Source: Megalobrama amblycephala
Taxonomy: Eukaryota; Chordata; Actinopteri; Cypriniformes; Xenocyprididae
Assembly: GCF_018812025.1 (NCBI RefSeq)
Contig: NC_063049.1
Location: 14,279,734 to 14,343,733, forward strand
Reading direction: 5' to 3'
Length of the DNA: 64,000 nucleotides
The position numbers and the translations under genes were made by a program. Numbering within the stretch: the first letter of the stretch is position 1; every line of letters begins with the position of its first letter. The notes beneath the pieces were generated by a model. The model did no database searches, was not told the origin of the DNA, and saw only the letters and a program-made list of their open reading frames with translations. Of the stretch, positions 22,480-33,769 are shown piece after piece.

Positions 22480-24756
22480 CTCAAGGGGAGGTGGAGGAAC
22501 TCGACAGGGTTCGCCAAGCGGGAAACTCACTGGAGTAATGGATGCACATATCTGGCCCAGGGGGATTCCAGGGAGTTCTATCCACATACAGGCGCAGAGC
22601 GCGGACGGGACAGAGCAAAGCCAGGGCTGGGTCTGCCTCCTCCAAAGGCAACACTTGCAGGTTCACTACCTGATCTCTGAAGGGAGTGGTAGGAACCTTG
22701 GGCACATATCCAGGTCGGGGTCTGAGAATAACATGAGTCACCGGGCCCGAATTCCAGGCACGATTTGTCTACCGAAAATGTGTGCAGGTCCCCTACCCTC
22801 TTCACCGAGGCCAATGCAACCAGGAGGATGGTCTTAAGGGACAGTACATTCACGAACACCATTCGACGAACAGGTTCCACTTCAACGCATAGAGGTTCCT
22901 AGTGGAAGTGATAGTGTCTACAACTGGGGGAGATCACTTAGAACCTCCGTGTCCCGTCCAGGGACCACACATGGAGACCACAGGTCGGGACGCGGGTGCC
23001 AGAGGGTGCCCTGTCTCTGAGTCAGAAGGTCCTTCCTCAGAGGAATGGGCCAAGGAGGTGCTGTCGCGAGGAGCATCAGATCCGAAAACCAGGTCCGAGT
23101 GGACCAATACAGAATCACTAACAAGACCTGCTCCTCATCCTCCCTGACTTTGCACAGGAGCTGTGTGAGAAGGCTCACTGGGGGAAACGCATATTTGCGT
23201 AGGCCCCGGGGCCAGCTGTGTGCCAGAGCCCTCGGTCAGGGAATAGAACAACTGGCAGTGGGCAGTGTCCGGGGAGGCAAACAGATCTATCTGTGCGGCC
23301 CCAAAGTGCTGCCAAATCAACTGGACCACCTGGGGATGGAGTCTCCATTCGCCCAGAAGTGGAGGCTGCCGTGAGAGTTCGTCGGCTGCATGGTTGAGCA
23401 CGGCTGGTACATGAATGGCATGAAGCGACCTCAGATGCTTCTGACTCCATAGCAAGAGATGGCAGGCAAGTTGCGACATGCGGCGGGAGCATCGACCACC
23501 CTGATGGTTGATGTACGCAATGGCCGCAGTGGTGTCTGAGCGGACCAGTACGTGCTTGTCTGTCAACAGCTCATTGAACTGCAGCATGAACTGGCAACTG
23601 ATATGCCAATGCAGTTCAGGCCCTGTCCACAGACCTGATACTGCATGCCTGTTGTACGTGGCTCCCCACCCCGTAGCAGAAGCATCTGTGTAGACCACAG
23701 CATGCCTGGAGACTTGTTCGAGGGGAACTCCAGCCTGCAGGAATGAAGGGTCCGACCACTGAGTGAGGGTGTGACGGCAGTTCGGTGTCACGGGGACATG
23801 GAACGTACCTCGCTGCCACGCCCATCTCGGGACCCCTCCATGAAGCCAGTGTTGAAGCGGCCTCATATGAAGCAATCCGAGCGCCGTGACTGTGGCTGCG
23901 GATGCCATATGCCCCAGGAGCCTCTGAAAAAGTTTCAGTGGGGCCGCTGTCCTGCACTTGAGCATACTCAGGCAGTTCAACACTGACTGGCCGCGCTCCT
24001 CTGTGAGGCACGCTGTCTGGGCGACCGAGTCCAGTTCCATACTGAGATTCTCTGCCCAGGGGTGAGTTTGCTCTTGTCCCAGTTGACCCGAAGACCCAAC
24101 CGACTGAGGTGAGCTAACACTGTGTTCACACAACTGCTCCCGCGAGCTGCCCAGAATGAGCCAGTCATCGAGGTAGTTGAGAATGCGAACAACCTGTTCC
24201 TTGAGCGGAACAATGGCCGCCTCTGCAACCTTCATAAAGACAGGGCCAGCCCGAAGGGTAGGACTTTGTACTGATATGCCTGACCCTTGAACGCAAACCG
24301 TAGAAAAGGTCTGTGTCAAGGCAGAATCGAGACATGAAAGTACACATCCTTCAGGTCAATCGCTGCAAACCAATCCTGGGGACAGATGCATTTGAAAACG
24401 CGCTTCTGCGTAAGCATCTTGAACGGCAGCCTGTGAAGGGACCGGTTAAGGACACGCAGATCCAGGATTGGCCGTAACCCACCGCCCCTCTTGGGTACAA
24501 TGAAGTAGGGGCTATAAAACCCTGACTCCATATCGGCTGGAGGGACTGGCTCGATTACATCCTTCGCCAGGAGGACAGCAATCTCCGCCCGGAGAACAGG
24601 TGCATTGTCTAGGGACACGTGAGTGTAGTGGACATCCCTGAACACCAGAGAAGGCTGGGCGAACTGAATCGCATAGCTGAGTCTGATGGTACAAATGAGC
24701 GTGTAACACAGTTCACGTTCGTTTATGGGAAGGAAGAGGACAGGGACGGCGAACAA
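22480..24756 (-). pseudogene. DIRS element polymerase: RT, RNase H and partial tyrosine recombinase
   Basis: Read on the minus strand from 24756: RT with EPVPPADMESGFYSPYFIVP and LRPILDLRVLNRSL, then the catalytic ILNYLDDWLILGSS after a frameshift near 24315. RNase H follows with VVYTDASATGWGA and VRSDTTAAIAYINHQGG, then ELSRQP, up to about 23135. Further down, frames near 23178 and 22880 carry the recombinase N-terminal part with ALASVKRVGDLH, which contains the first catalytic Arg. The HxxR and Tyr blocks are missing before the terminal repeat. Several frameshifts are present, so the gene is dead. Its upstream part continues beyond the nested Gypsy element at 28.54 kb. Confidence 0.8.
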
Positions 24757-24966
24757 CTGCTGACTGAGCTTTTATTAAAACGAATGTTCAACAGAAAGGC
24801 CGTGCAGACGCACGATAACAGCAACACAAATAATCCACAAAGGGCTTCACTCCAAGTAGTTCGTTGGGTCTCAGTCAGCAGTTCCCCTCTCTCTCACACA
24901 CTCCTGCTTCTCACGGTGTCTTATCCTATCTCTGCGCCAATCACTAGAACGAGAAACAGGTGTTCC
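24702..24966 (-). repeat. 3' LTR of the Gypsy-type element
   Basis: This is near-identical to 28236-28537 except that it lacks a 37-bp internal duplication and has a few substitutions. On the minus strand it begins at GAACACCTG and ends TGTTACA. The coding sequence of the truncated RT abuts its upstream edge. Confidence 0.85.
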
Positions 24967-26293
24967 AACAACTCGCTGCGGTCTTGTCAATTTGGGGACG
25001 CACCTGCCCATGCCCCAAGTGGAAGCCCAGATACCTTACCTCCACGCGCCCAATTGCACACTTCTTCGGGTTGGCCATGAGCCCAGCTCCTCTCAGCGAT
25101 CTCAGGACGGCCCTTAAATGCTGCATATGCCGCTGCCAGTCATTACTATAGATAATAATATCATCTAGATAGGCAGCCGCATATGCACCATGGGGCCGGA
25201 TGAGTCGCTGAAAGGTAGCCAGTGCCCCGAACAGCCCGAACGGAAGCGTAACGAATTGGTGTAATCCGAACGGCGTCGTGAAAGCAGACTTTTCTTTGGA
25301 TAATGGAGACAAGGGGATCTGCCAATATCCTTTCGTTAAGTCCAGTGTCGAAAAAAATCGAGCCGCACCTAGCCGGTCAAGCAATTCGTCCACCTGTGGC
25401 ATTGGATACGCGTCGAATTTCGACACTGCATTCACCCTGCGATAGTCCACGCAGAAACGAACAGAGCCGTCTGTTTTGGGGACCAAAACTATCGGGCTCG
25501 CCCAGTTACTGCTGGACTCTTCTATTACTCCCATCTTAAGCATTGCCTCTAATTCGTCCTGAACTACCCTTTTTTTGTGCTCAGGTAATCTATACGGCCG
25601 GCTGCGAATAACCACGCCCGGCTCCGTCTCGATATGGTGCTGAATGAGGTTGGTACGCCCCGGCAGGGGAGAGAACACGTCTGCAAACTCTGCTTGCAGT
25701 TTAGACAAATCAGTGAGCTGGGAGGGCGAGAGGTGATCTCCTCCTGGGGTCAGAGCGAGGGATTGAGTTTTTACATTCGCCTCTGGCCCGAGATCATCCT
25801 CCCCGCTAATCACCGTTGCCAGCATCACTGATTCTGCCTCACTCCATTTTTTAAGGAGATTGAGGTGATAAATTTGACGTGCCCCCCTCCTGTCAGACCG
25901 TACCACCTCATAATCGAGCTCGCCCACTTGCCGTGTAACCTCAAAGGGTCCTTGCCACTTTGCAAGTAATTTAGAACTTGAAGTAGGGAGCAATACAAGT
26001 ACTTTCTCTCCCAGTGCAAATTTGCGTAGATTAGACCGTCTGTTATACAGCTGGCTCTGTTCGTGCTGGGCTTGTAACAAATTCTCCATTGACAGCCGCC
26101 CCAAAGTGTGGAGTTTTGCTCTCAAGTCCAGCACATACTGAATTTCGTTTTTGGCCTGAGATGGTCCGTCCTCCCAAGCTTCCCTCAGGACATCCAGCAC
26201 CCCGCGGGGCTGGCATCCAAAGAGAAGCTCGAAGGGGGAAACCCCCGTGGAGGCTTGCGGGACCTCTCGCACTGCGAATAACAGAGGTTCCAA
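24944..26293 (-). pseudogene. Gypsy-type integrase C-terminus followed by reverse transcriptase
   Basis: This frame continues the integrase (PLLFAVREVPQASTGVSPFE, then a C-terminal barrel-like region ending YHLNLLKKW). After a linker it enters the RT with MLKMGVIEESSSNWASPIVL, KTDGSVRFCVDYRRVNAVS, FSTLDLTKGYWQIPL and the catalytic YLDDIIIYS. A few residues are missing just before the YLDD block. The frame ends within the 3' LTR; the tether and RNase H that should follow are deleted. Integrase and RT in one continuous frame, integrase first, is the direct evidence for the unusual domain order. Confidence 0.85.
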
Positions 26294-28194
26294 CCGTCTT
26301 CCTGAACGAATTTACGAATCATGGATTTAAGCGTGCGATTAAAACGTTCGACCAGCCCGTCCGTTTGTGGGTGAAAGACGCTGGTACGAATCGATTTAAT
26401 GCCCAATCATTCGTACAATTCGCGTAAAGTGTGTGACATAAACGCCGTGCCTTGGTCAGTGAGGATTTCTTTTGGAATCCCCACTCGGGAGATTAGGCGA
26501 AACAGTGCATCCGCAACACTCTTAGCGGAAATGTTGCGGAGAGCCACTGCTTCAGGATATTGCGTTGCATAATCAACAACGACCAATGCAAAGCGATGTC
26601 CCCGTGCTGATCGTTCCAATGGCCCGATGAGGTCCATACCAATTCTTTCGAAGGGGATCTGCATTAATGGGAGTGGGCGCAATGGCGCTTTTGGGGTGGC
26701 CGGTGGGTTTACCAACTGACATTCACGACAAGACGCGCACCACCTGCGTACATTCTCGTGAATGCTTGGCCAGAAAAATCGGGTCATGAGACGATTTAGT
26801 GTCGCTGCCTGTCCTAAATGCCCCGCCATCGGATTAGAATGAGCTGCGTGGAAAAGCATTTCCCTGCGGCTCTTTGGAACTAATAACTGGGTTGTATCCT
26901 CTTTTGTCTGAGTGTCTTGGGTCACTCGGTAAAACCTATCTTTTATAACCGCAAAATACGGATAAGCAAGCGGATGCCCAGGCTGGAGAGGCTGACCATC
27001 AATCACACAGACCTTTTCAAATGCATGTTTTAGCGTCTCATCCTGAGACTGCTCCAGGGGAAAATCATCGCATTCCGGAAGAATTAGTCTTCCGGCTTCA
27101 CTCTGTTCCTCTGCAGCAGCGCTCCCCGGTCCCTGTTCAGTCTCTCCTACCTGCACTCGCGCTTGCTTACCCTGCGTTCTCTTTTCCCAAGAGGCATCCG
27201 AGCATAAACATCCCAATAATTGACTGAACGCAGGCCAATTTGTTCCCAAAATTATCGGATGCCGGAGGTGCGGGTTAACTGCAACCTCCACACTATGCTT
27301 TTGTCCCCTGAATTTAATTATGACGGGCATTACAGGATATCTCGCCACATCCCCGTGCACACACCGAACTCCAACCAAGCGGCCTGTATCCAATGCCCCA
27401 GATGAAATCAGGCTTTGATGGACAGAGGTTTGGTTACAGCCCGAGTCCACCAAAGCCTGATATGTACCCCCCTTGATACTCACGGGTATTTGGTACTCGC
27501 CAGCTTGACCAGGGGCAGCTTGTGGATCGTCGGGGACCCGGATCATCGTCCTAACTTCCATAACCGGACATTTATCCACAAAATGATCCGGGTCCCCACA
27601 CCGCCAACAAGCCGGCCCAGACCTGCCCGCCGCTCCTGTGGCAGTGAGTGGGTTAAATGGCTGACGTGGAGAAAGGAGAGAAGCAGGAGTGGGGTCCGTC
27701 CCGGCAGCAGGGAGTCCCGCCCCCCTGGGGAAGCGTTGACGATGTTGTTCCGGGGTCCGGCCGACCCGCTGGATGATGGCCCGCCGTAGGTCGTCATACA
27801 CCAGGAGGTTCTGGACTGGCAGCTGCTGTGCCGCCACCTGCGACTCTCCCGAGAGGAGCGGGACCAGCCTCATAGACCACTGATCCCGCGGCCATTCACT
27901 CGCTTCAGCGGATCTCTCAAAGAGCTCGAGGAAAACTTCTGGATCGTCCAGGGGGCCCATCTTGTTCAGGGGCAGGTGGACAGGCACAGCTGGCTGCCCG
28001 CTGGGCTCCCGAGAAACCTCCCGGTGAATCCAGCTCCGGAACGCCTCGCGGTCCTCCTGCTGGGTCTGAAGGATGGTTTTCCAGCACCGTTCCTGATCTT
28101 TGCGCAGATCCTGCAGGGCCTGGTGTTGTACACGGTGCAGGACTGCGAGGGACGCGATGACGTCCGCAAATGGTGGGGAGGATGATGTTTGCAT
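26185..28194 (-). pseudogene. Gypsy-type Gag, protease and integrase
   Basis: The start at 28194 (MQTSSSPPF) fits the position just after the LTR and primer-binding site. The Gag part has a capsid-like helical region and one zinc knuckle, CWRCGDPDHFVDKC. The protease follows with ALVDSGCNQT. The integrase has its zinc-binding H-H-C-C region ending in WCASCRECQ, then IGMDLIGPL, VVVDYATQYPEA and LTDQGTAFMS. A TGA at 26407-26409 interrupts it; the same frame then continues with GIKSIRTSVFHPQTDGLVE, so this is a single nonsense change consistent with CpG decay (CGA to TGA). A frameshift near 26290 separates it from the next frame. A conventional Gypsy element would have RT between protease and integrase. 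Confidence 0.85.
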
Positions 28195-28235
28195 GGCGGC
28201 GTACTCCCGTCTTCCTTCCCGGGTTTTGGCACCAG

Positions 28236-28537
28236 TGTAACACAGTTCACGTTCGTTTATGGGAAGGAAGAGGACAGGGACGGCGAACAACTGCTGACTG
28301 AGCTTTTATTAAAACGAATGTTCAACAGAAAGGGCGTGCAGACGCACGATAACAGCAACACAAATAATCCACAAAGGGCTTCACTCCAGGTTCGGTAAAC
28401 ACAATCCACAAAGGGCTTCACTCCAAGTAGTTTGTTGGGTCTCAGTCAGCAGTTCCCCTCTCTCTCACACACTCCTGCTTCTCACGCCGTCTTATCCTGT
28501 CTCCGCGCCAATCACTAGAACGAGAAACAGGTGTTCA
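28236..28537 (-). repeat. 5' LTR of the Gypsy-type element
   Basis: On the minus strand it runs from TGAACACCTG to TGTTACA, directly followed by a primer-binding-site-like sequence. It contains AATCCACAAAGGGCTTCACT twice on the plus strand, about 37 bp apart (about 28365 and 28402), a tandem duplication absent from the other LTR. Confidence 0.85.
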
Positions 28538-29520
28538 TGATTTGCATCCAACTCACTCACTTACCAAGCGTCTCCCGCTATTCTCTCCGGTTGCAGACCT
28601 CGCTGAACCACTCCCCCCTCGCCACAGAGTGCTATCCAGGCTTCCAGACACCGAGCCAGCGGGACCAAAGGCACCACAGATGTACAGATGTATTCACAGA
28701 TGTGAATTCGCACAAATTCCTCCCGGCCGTCATCCGGGGTGGGAGAGATGCGGGCATCATCTCCCAAAGAACTGAATCCCTCTCCTCCAGGTCGCCCGTC
28801 TCAGGACTGCTTCCTTGATCTCTTGCCACCTGGCTTGGCTGGGTTCTGAGCGGGCTGGGTGCTGCATCCGCGACCGGCTCCCTGCTGTCTGGCGGGTGTA
28901 GGCTGCTGCTTGGCCAAGTTAGCAGGGGTGGAGGACGACACAGGCGAGCGCCCTCGGCGCTGAGCAGGCTGAGGCTGTGTGGCCGGCAGTGGGGTGGAGG
29001 CAGCAGCGGACCGACAGGGCAGCACGTTTGATTGCCTCTGCCTGCTTCTGTGCAGCCGAGAACTTCTGTGCAATGCTCTTGACCGCATCGCCAAATAGGC
29101 CGACCTGAGATATGGGGGAGTCCAGGAACCGATATTTATCGGTCTACCTCATATCAGCCAAGGTCAACCAAAGGTGGCGTTGCTGGACTACAAGAGTAGC
29201 CATCACCTGACCAACGGAAGCGGTGCTTAGCGGGGAAGCCTTGACCGTTATCCTCAGATCACACTGCCTACACGCCGATGCACCGTCACCCCGGCCGAAG
29301 CCAGAGAACACGGCCACATGGGGCATAGGGGAGGGGACCCCCGCTCTGAGAACCAAGGCACAAGAGTCTGGATCTCAACACTGAGATGTGAACATGAACT
29401 CCACAAAAGCTGCTTCAGCATGCTGAATGCCCAGGCATGTGATGCAGCAATTGTGACCGTCAGCGGGGACCAGGAAATGACCACATCCAGTAACACACAG
29501 ATAAAATGACATCTTGAAAA
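28538..29520 (-). pseudogene. DIRS element Gag region and start of pol, 5' part
   Basis: This is the continuation of the DIRS element on the far side of the nested Gypsy copy. Minus-strand frames between 29356 and 28632 read LTLADMR, then (frameshifted) a stretch rich in Ala, Pro, Gln and Ser ending in KPGGKRSRKQ, as in the proline-rich C-terminal part of fish DIRS Gag proteins. Several stops and frameshifts are present. The 5' terminal repeat expected beyond about 29.5 kb is not found, so the element is truncated or too diverged there. Confidence 0.55.
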
Positions 29521-30940
29521 AGACGCAGGGTTCATCTGTGAAGCTCTTTTAGAAGGGGAAATTCAGCTCTGATCTCTGTGCCGAAGCACACAGGCAACAG
29601 CCGCAATGTGATCAGGTACACCACTCCCTGACCACATACACAGAGGAAACAGCCCAAATCGCAACCGTCAAATGAAACGCACAGGCAAAACAATGCTGTA
29701 AGAACAGCAGTTGAGAACTAAAAACAGCTACTGTGATTTCATTTGTGTTGATAAGATTTATTTGTTTTTGATTTTCTTTTATGAGCTGAGGTAACACGGA
29801 TGAAGGATCTGTTGTGGTGGTGGTGCTACTTCAACGTTTGCCGTGTGACACTTTTGAAGGGTATGGGTGTGTGATCCGAGTTCACGGTGGGGTGTGTGGA
29901 TGTGTGCTTTTGAATAACTAACGCTGGTGATCACTCCTGTGGGTAACCTCAGCTCTGTAGGTTGGTGTATTTTGTTTTTGTTTATTTTGAGTTGTGTAAA
30001 TTGGTTTTGTGTTTAATGTGTTTTCCTGTGGTTGTGTTTTTCTTTGTTTATTATTTGAATCAGTTATCAGTCACTGCATCTCTAACAGTGAGGATATTAT
30101 TTTCTTTTTGTTGTAAAGTCGTTTTTGTAATTCGGTATAATTTGAGTTTATGTGATTTGTGTGTATTTATGCCTTTTATGTAATTTGTTTTGTGTATTTT
30201 TGTCTATTGTTGAAGTGTCGTTGGAGAGAGCTGCCAGGAGAGGCCTGTATCAAGGCTATTTTAAGTCATTTTTCTATCTTGTTGAATTTGTACTTTTAAA
30301 TGATACCAACGTTTCCTGCCTACCTTTTTAATAAGAGAAGCTAACCTGTGTGACCTAATAACAAACTTTGGGGTTTATTTACCTGGGTGAAACCCTCCCA
30401 GATGGCATAGCAGAATTTTCTACAAGTAGATGAACTTGGGCTTAGTATGTTTACACAAGTATGTTTGTTTGTTCCCGGAATTTCGGTGATAAATGTTTTG
30501 TAAACAAGTCCCAGTTCAACACTGGATTTGCAGATCGCAGGCGGTGAGTAAAACTGCATCAACTGTCTGTTTTGTTGGAAATCGACGTGCAAGTGCCTAT
30601 AATGTAAACGACACAAACGTTTTTGTTGCTTTTTTGTTTATAATGAAAATGAATCAGAAACACAAGAGAATCTTTTGAAAGTGAATCATATCATAGGACG
30701 AGCTGAAACTGAACTACGGACAGACACCGTGTCTGAGCTGCTTTAGCATACAAGATTCTGCTCATATAAAAGCTTGATGATAGTGATATTCTTCATGATG
30801 ATAATAATAATCTTACCTTATGTTCTCAATGAGCTGGAGGATGGCTGTGGACATCATAGATGATGTGTTAATGGAGAAAGGAATGGAGCTCCAATGCAGA
30901 GCATCAGTGTGAAACATGTTTCTGACAGTAGATTCATTAC
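29521..30940. other. No gene seen; GT-rich then AT-rich DNA
   Basis: The part 29810-30220 is strongly T/G-rich on the plus strand without a tandem unit. Open frames here have low-complexity, hydrophobic translations and no supporting splice or start context. No terminal repeats were recognised. Confidence 0.4.
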
Positions 30941-32292
30941 ATTTACGTTTACATTTAGTCATTTAGCAGATGCTTTTATCCAAAGCGACTTACAAATGAG
31001 AAGAATCAATCAAATCAACAGTACGTAAGTGCTGTGTGAAATCACAGTTATGACAATAACGTGCTCGTAGCAAGTCATTAGCTGTAAGAGCTGATGTGGG
31101 AGGGAGGGAAGGAGGGCAAAGAAGAGAAGAGAAGGTTTTGAAAAGTGTGCAGGAATCAGTGGAATTGTTAATTTTAGTGTGATAGTGTGTGGTTTTAGCA
31201 TTAGAGACATCAGTAGAGAAAGAAGAAAGGAGTGACTGATATAAGCTAAGGTCAGTAGGATCTTTAGATTTGCGCCACTTCCTCTCTGCAGCCCTGAGTC
31301 TAGACTGATGCTCACGGAGAGCATCAGAGAGCCAGGGGGCAGAGGGGGTGGCGTGGGCTGGTCTGGTTAAAAGGGGGCAGAAGTCATCTAAGCAAGATGT
31401 TAGAGTGGTGCAAAGAGTGTCAGTAGCATTGTTAGTGTCCAGTGATGAGAACTAGTTAGGGGGAGGAAGTGTGGATGAGACCAAAGAGGATAGGTGGGAT
31501 GGTGAGAGGGAGCTTAGGTTTCGCCAAAAAGTAATGTGGTGGAGTGTGTGTTGAGTAAGGGGTCAGGTTGAGATTAAAAGTGATGAGAAAGTGATCTGAG
31601 GTATGTAGTGGAGTAACCAGTGTATTGTCGGTGGAGCCACAGCGTGTGTAGATGAGGTCCAATTGGTTACCTGATTTGTGGGTAGCTGAGGTGGTCACTC
31701 GCTTGAGATCAAATGAGGCAAGCAGAGTGTGGAAGTCAGCAGCCTGCGGTTTGTCTAGATGGATGTTGAAATGGATGTTGGATCTCTCCAAGTACTAGCA
31801 GAGGAGTACCATCCTCAGGGAAGGATGAGACTAACACATCTAACTCCTCCAAGAAGTTACCTAGCTGACCTGGGGGACAATAAACAACTACAACATGGAT
31901 TTTAGCAGGGTAGGTGATGGTAATTGCATGCAATTCAAATGAGCCATTGTCACAGAGAGATGGTAAAGAATTGAACTTCCATTCACTGGACATAAGCAAA
32001 CCAGTACCAACACCCCTCCCAATCTGGCATAAGGTGTGAGAGAAAGTGAAATTAGAGGAGAGGGCTGCTGGTGTGGCAGTGTCCTCTGGTTTGATCCATA
32101 TCTCAGTCAGAGCCATGAGGTAATGAAGTCTGCTTTGTTTACAGCAGATTGACAATTCCAGAGCCCAACAGAAATAGAAAATAATGTACTAGATGACATG
32201 GGTAAAGTACGCAGGTTGTTATGGTTGCACTGCCTCCAATGTGTAGCACACGATTTACGAGTGTTAGTAATAGTGGGAATTTGAAAGCACAT
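30941..32292 (-). mobile_element. Internally deleted LINE with endonuclease and conserved 3' tail
   Basis: On the minus strand, from 32292 down, the sequence reads VGLWNCQSAVNKADFIT, LTEIWIKPEDTATPAALS, VVYCPPGQLGNFLEELD and further endonuclease blocks (SGNQLDLIYTR, HTSDHFLI) to about 31456, with frameshifts. A short connecting piece follows to about 31010. Then comes a 3' end that is very common in fish genomes (complement of GCAGATGCTTTTATCCAAAG, with AAATGTAAA-type repeats). The whole RT domain is absent. Since both the 5' endonuclease and the true 3' tail are present, this is an internal deletion and not a simple 5' truncation. Confidence 0.7.
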
Positions 32293-32537
32293 ATCTAAAA
32301 CAGGTCAGAAGACAGACAAACACTGTATAAAGAGGAAGGAAAGAAGGAAAAAGAAAAGTGCAATACTCAAGTGCCTTGTCGGTGTCCTTGCTCGGTGGAG
32401 TCGCACAGGTAGAGTCGCTGGTCTTTACACTCTTCGGTCTTCACACGAGGAGGGCTTCACACAAGGGCTGCTGCGTCCGCTGCCGCAGTAGACTTACACA
32501 GTTATACCAACTTGTTGCAATGTTAGTTAGTTCAGCA

Positions 32538-32762
32538 GGCCACGCCTTGCTGACTCAGAGCGAAACGAGAACAAATGCGATTTGCGACTTCCTAGCAACT
32601 ACACAGCACTAAAATCAAACTAGAAACAACACAAAACACTTACAGCACGCAGATCCCCTTGTAGCTTGAATGGTTCTCTCTAATGAATGCTAAATTACAA
32701 TTGTGTAAATACTAAACTGGCTTTGGCCACGCTTTGCTGACTCAGAGCGAAACGAGAACAAG
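32538..32762. repeat. Direct repeat of about 35 bp
   Basis: GGCCACGC(C/T)TTGCTGACTCAGAGCGAAACGAGAACAA occurs at about 32538-32573 and again at about 32729-32762 with one change. The pair sits just upstream (minus strand) of the LINE coding start, so it may be a duplicated unit of that LINE's 5' region. Nothing else is recognisable between 32293 and 32888. Confidence 0.5.
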
Positions 32763-32887
32763 ATTCAATGCTTCAATGTGTGTGTGTGCCTGAGGGGGCT
32801 ACCTCAGGCACCATCGCCTCAGCTAGTAAAGGCTGAGAGATAAAAATCACATTTTATACTACAATAAATTTCCACAAGTCCCTGTGA

Positions 32888-33003
32888 CATGAAGTCAAAC
32901 AAGCCTGTTATGTTGCTGGTTTGCCATGTGCTCCCATATCGTGCTTCCCTAGTCTCATGTGTTTTTTTTTTTTTTTTTTTTTTTAGGCTTGTTCGACTTC
33001 ATG
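32888..33003. repeat. Short inverted repeat enclosing a poly-T run
   Basis: CATGAAGTCAAACAAGCCT at 32888-32906 is the reverse complement, with one mismatch, of AGGCTTGTTCGACTTCATG at 32985-33003. The 78-bp loop contains a T run of about 24. This could be the end of a foldback element or two termini of related MITEs facing each other. Confidence 0.5.
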
Positions 33004-33491
33004 CAGTGCTGCACAGACTAATTGGCAGCTGACTTGAAGCAGTGCATGCCGGTAAGTAATTCTGTCTGATTTGAGACAGCCACATGAGTGTCGACGCCAC
33101 ATGACTGTGACGAATGGCATCAAAGTACCGCAAGTGTGATTTGAGAGCAGCTGACTGAGTCAGCCACAGCTGTTCCTCGATTGGCATAACGATCACGTGT
33201 TTCATGTTTATTCTCACACCTTCAGTTCCACTAATGCTCAAAAATCTGTATTTTAACAGTTAAAGCTTTTCATGTAGTCGCGATGTTGTATTGTGTCATG
33301 TTTATCAAAATAAAACTGATAAAAAACGTAGACCCCACTGCATTGGTATTTAAATAGTATATGCTAATGTTGAACTTTATTCTTGTAAAAACAGAAGCTG
33401 TAAGCAGTACATAAAGTATTGAATGAAAATGTTTCTGAAACATCTGTGTATTTGTCAAATATTGCATTTATTTGACATCAGCTTCCTTGAG

Positions 33492-33572
<81 letters not shown>
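33492..33572. repeat. TA dinucleotide microsatellite, about 40 units
   Basis: This is an uninterrupted TA repeat. Open frames translating to alternating Ile-Tyr across it are artefacts of the repeat. Confidence 0.95.
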
Positions 33573-33576
<4 letters not shown>

Positions 33577-33769
33577 ACATATACACATCTTTATATGAGC
33601 ATATATTACATATATTTATATTTCATATATGTACATATATTACATTTCCGTATGGGATCTAGTATGCTGAGGAGATGAAACTGATCAGAAAGATTGTTTA
33701 GAAAGCAATCTTTAGTGGTAGAAGTTGAAAGAAAGAAAGATATTTGTAACAGGTAGTTGGTTTTGCAGC

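Larger units (their letters stand above)
24702..28537 (-). mobile_element. Gypsy-type LTR retrotransposon with integrase upstream of RT, nested in DIRS
   Basis: Two LTRs in direct orientation bound the element: 28236-28537 (5' LTR on the minus strand, 302 bp) and 24702-24966 (3' LTR, 265 bp). Both carry the complement of an AATAAA signal. The 37-bp length difference is a tandem duplication in the 5' LTR. A primer-binding-site-like TGGTGCCAAAACCCGGGA follows the 5' LTR on the minus strand. Coding order is Gag, protease, integrase, RT, the order reported for the Gmr1 branch of Ty3/Gypsy elements; ordinary Gypsy elements have integrase last. RNase H is missing: the RT runs straight into the 3' LTR. 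Flanking DIRS sequence resumes on both sides. I see no clear target duplication. Confidence 0.85.

Noticed and set aside
24699..24966. Exact 5-bp target duplication for the Gypsy element
   Set aside because: The flanks (GAGCG and TGATT) do not match; no duplication could be claimed.
33423..33678. Two open frames translating mainly to Ile-Tyr repeats
   Set aside because: They are produced by the TA microsatellite at 33492-33572.
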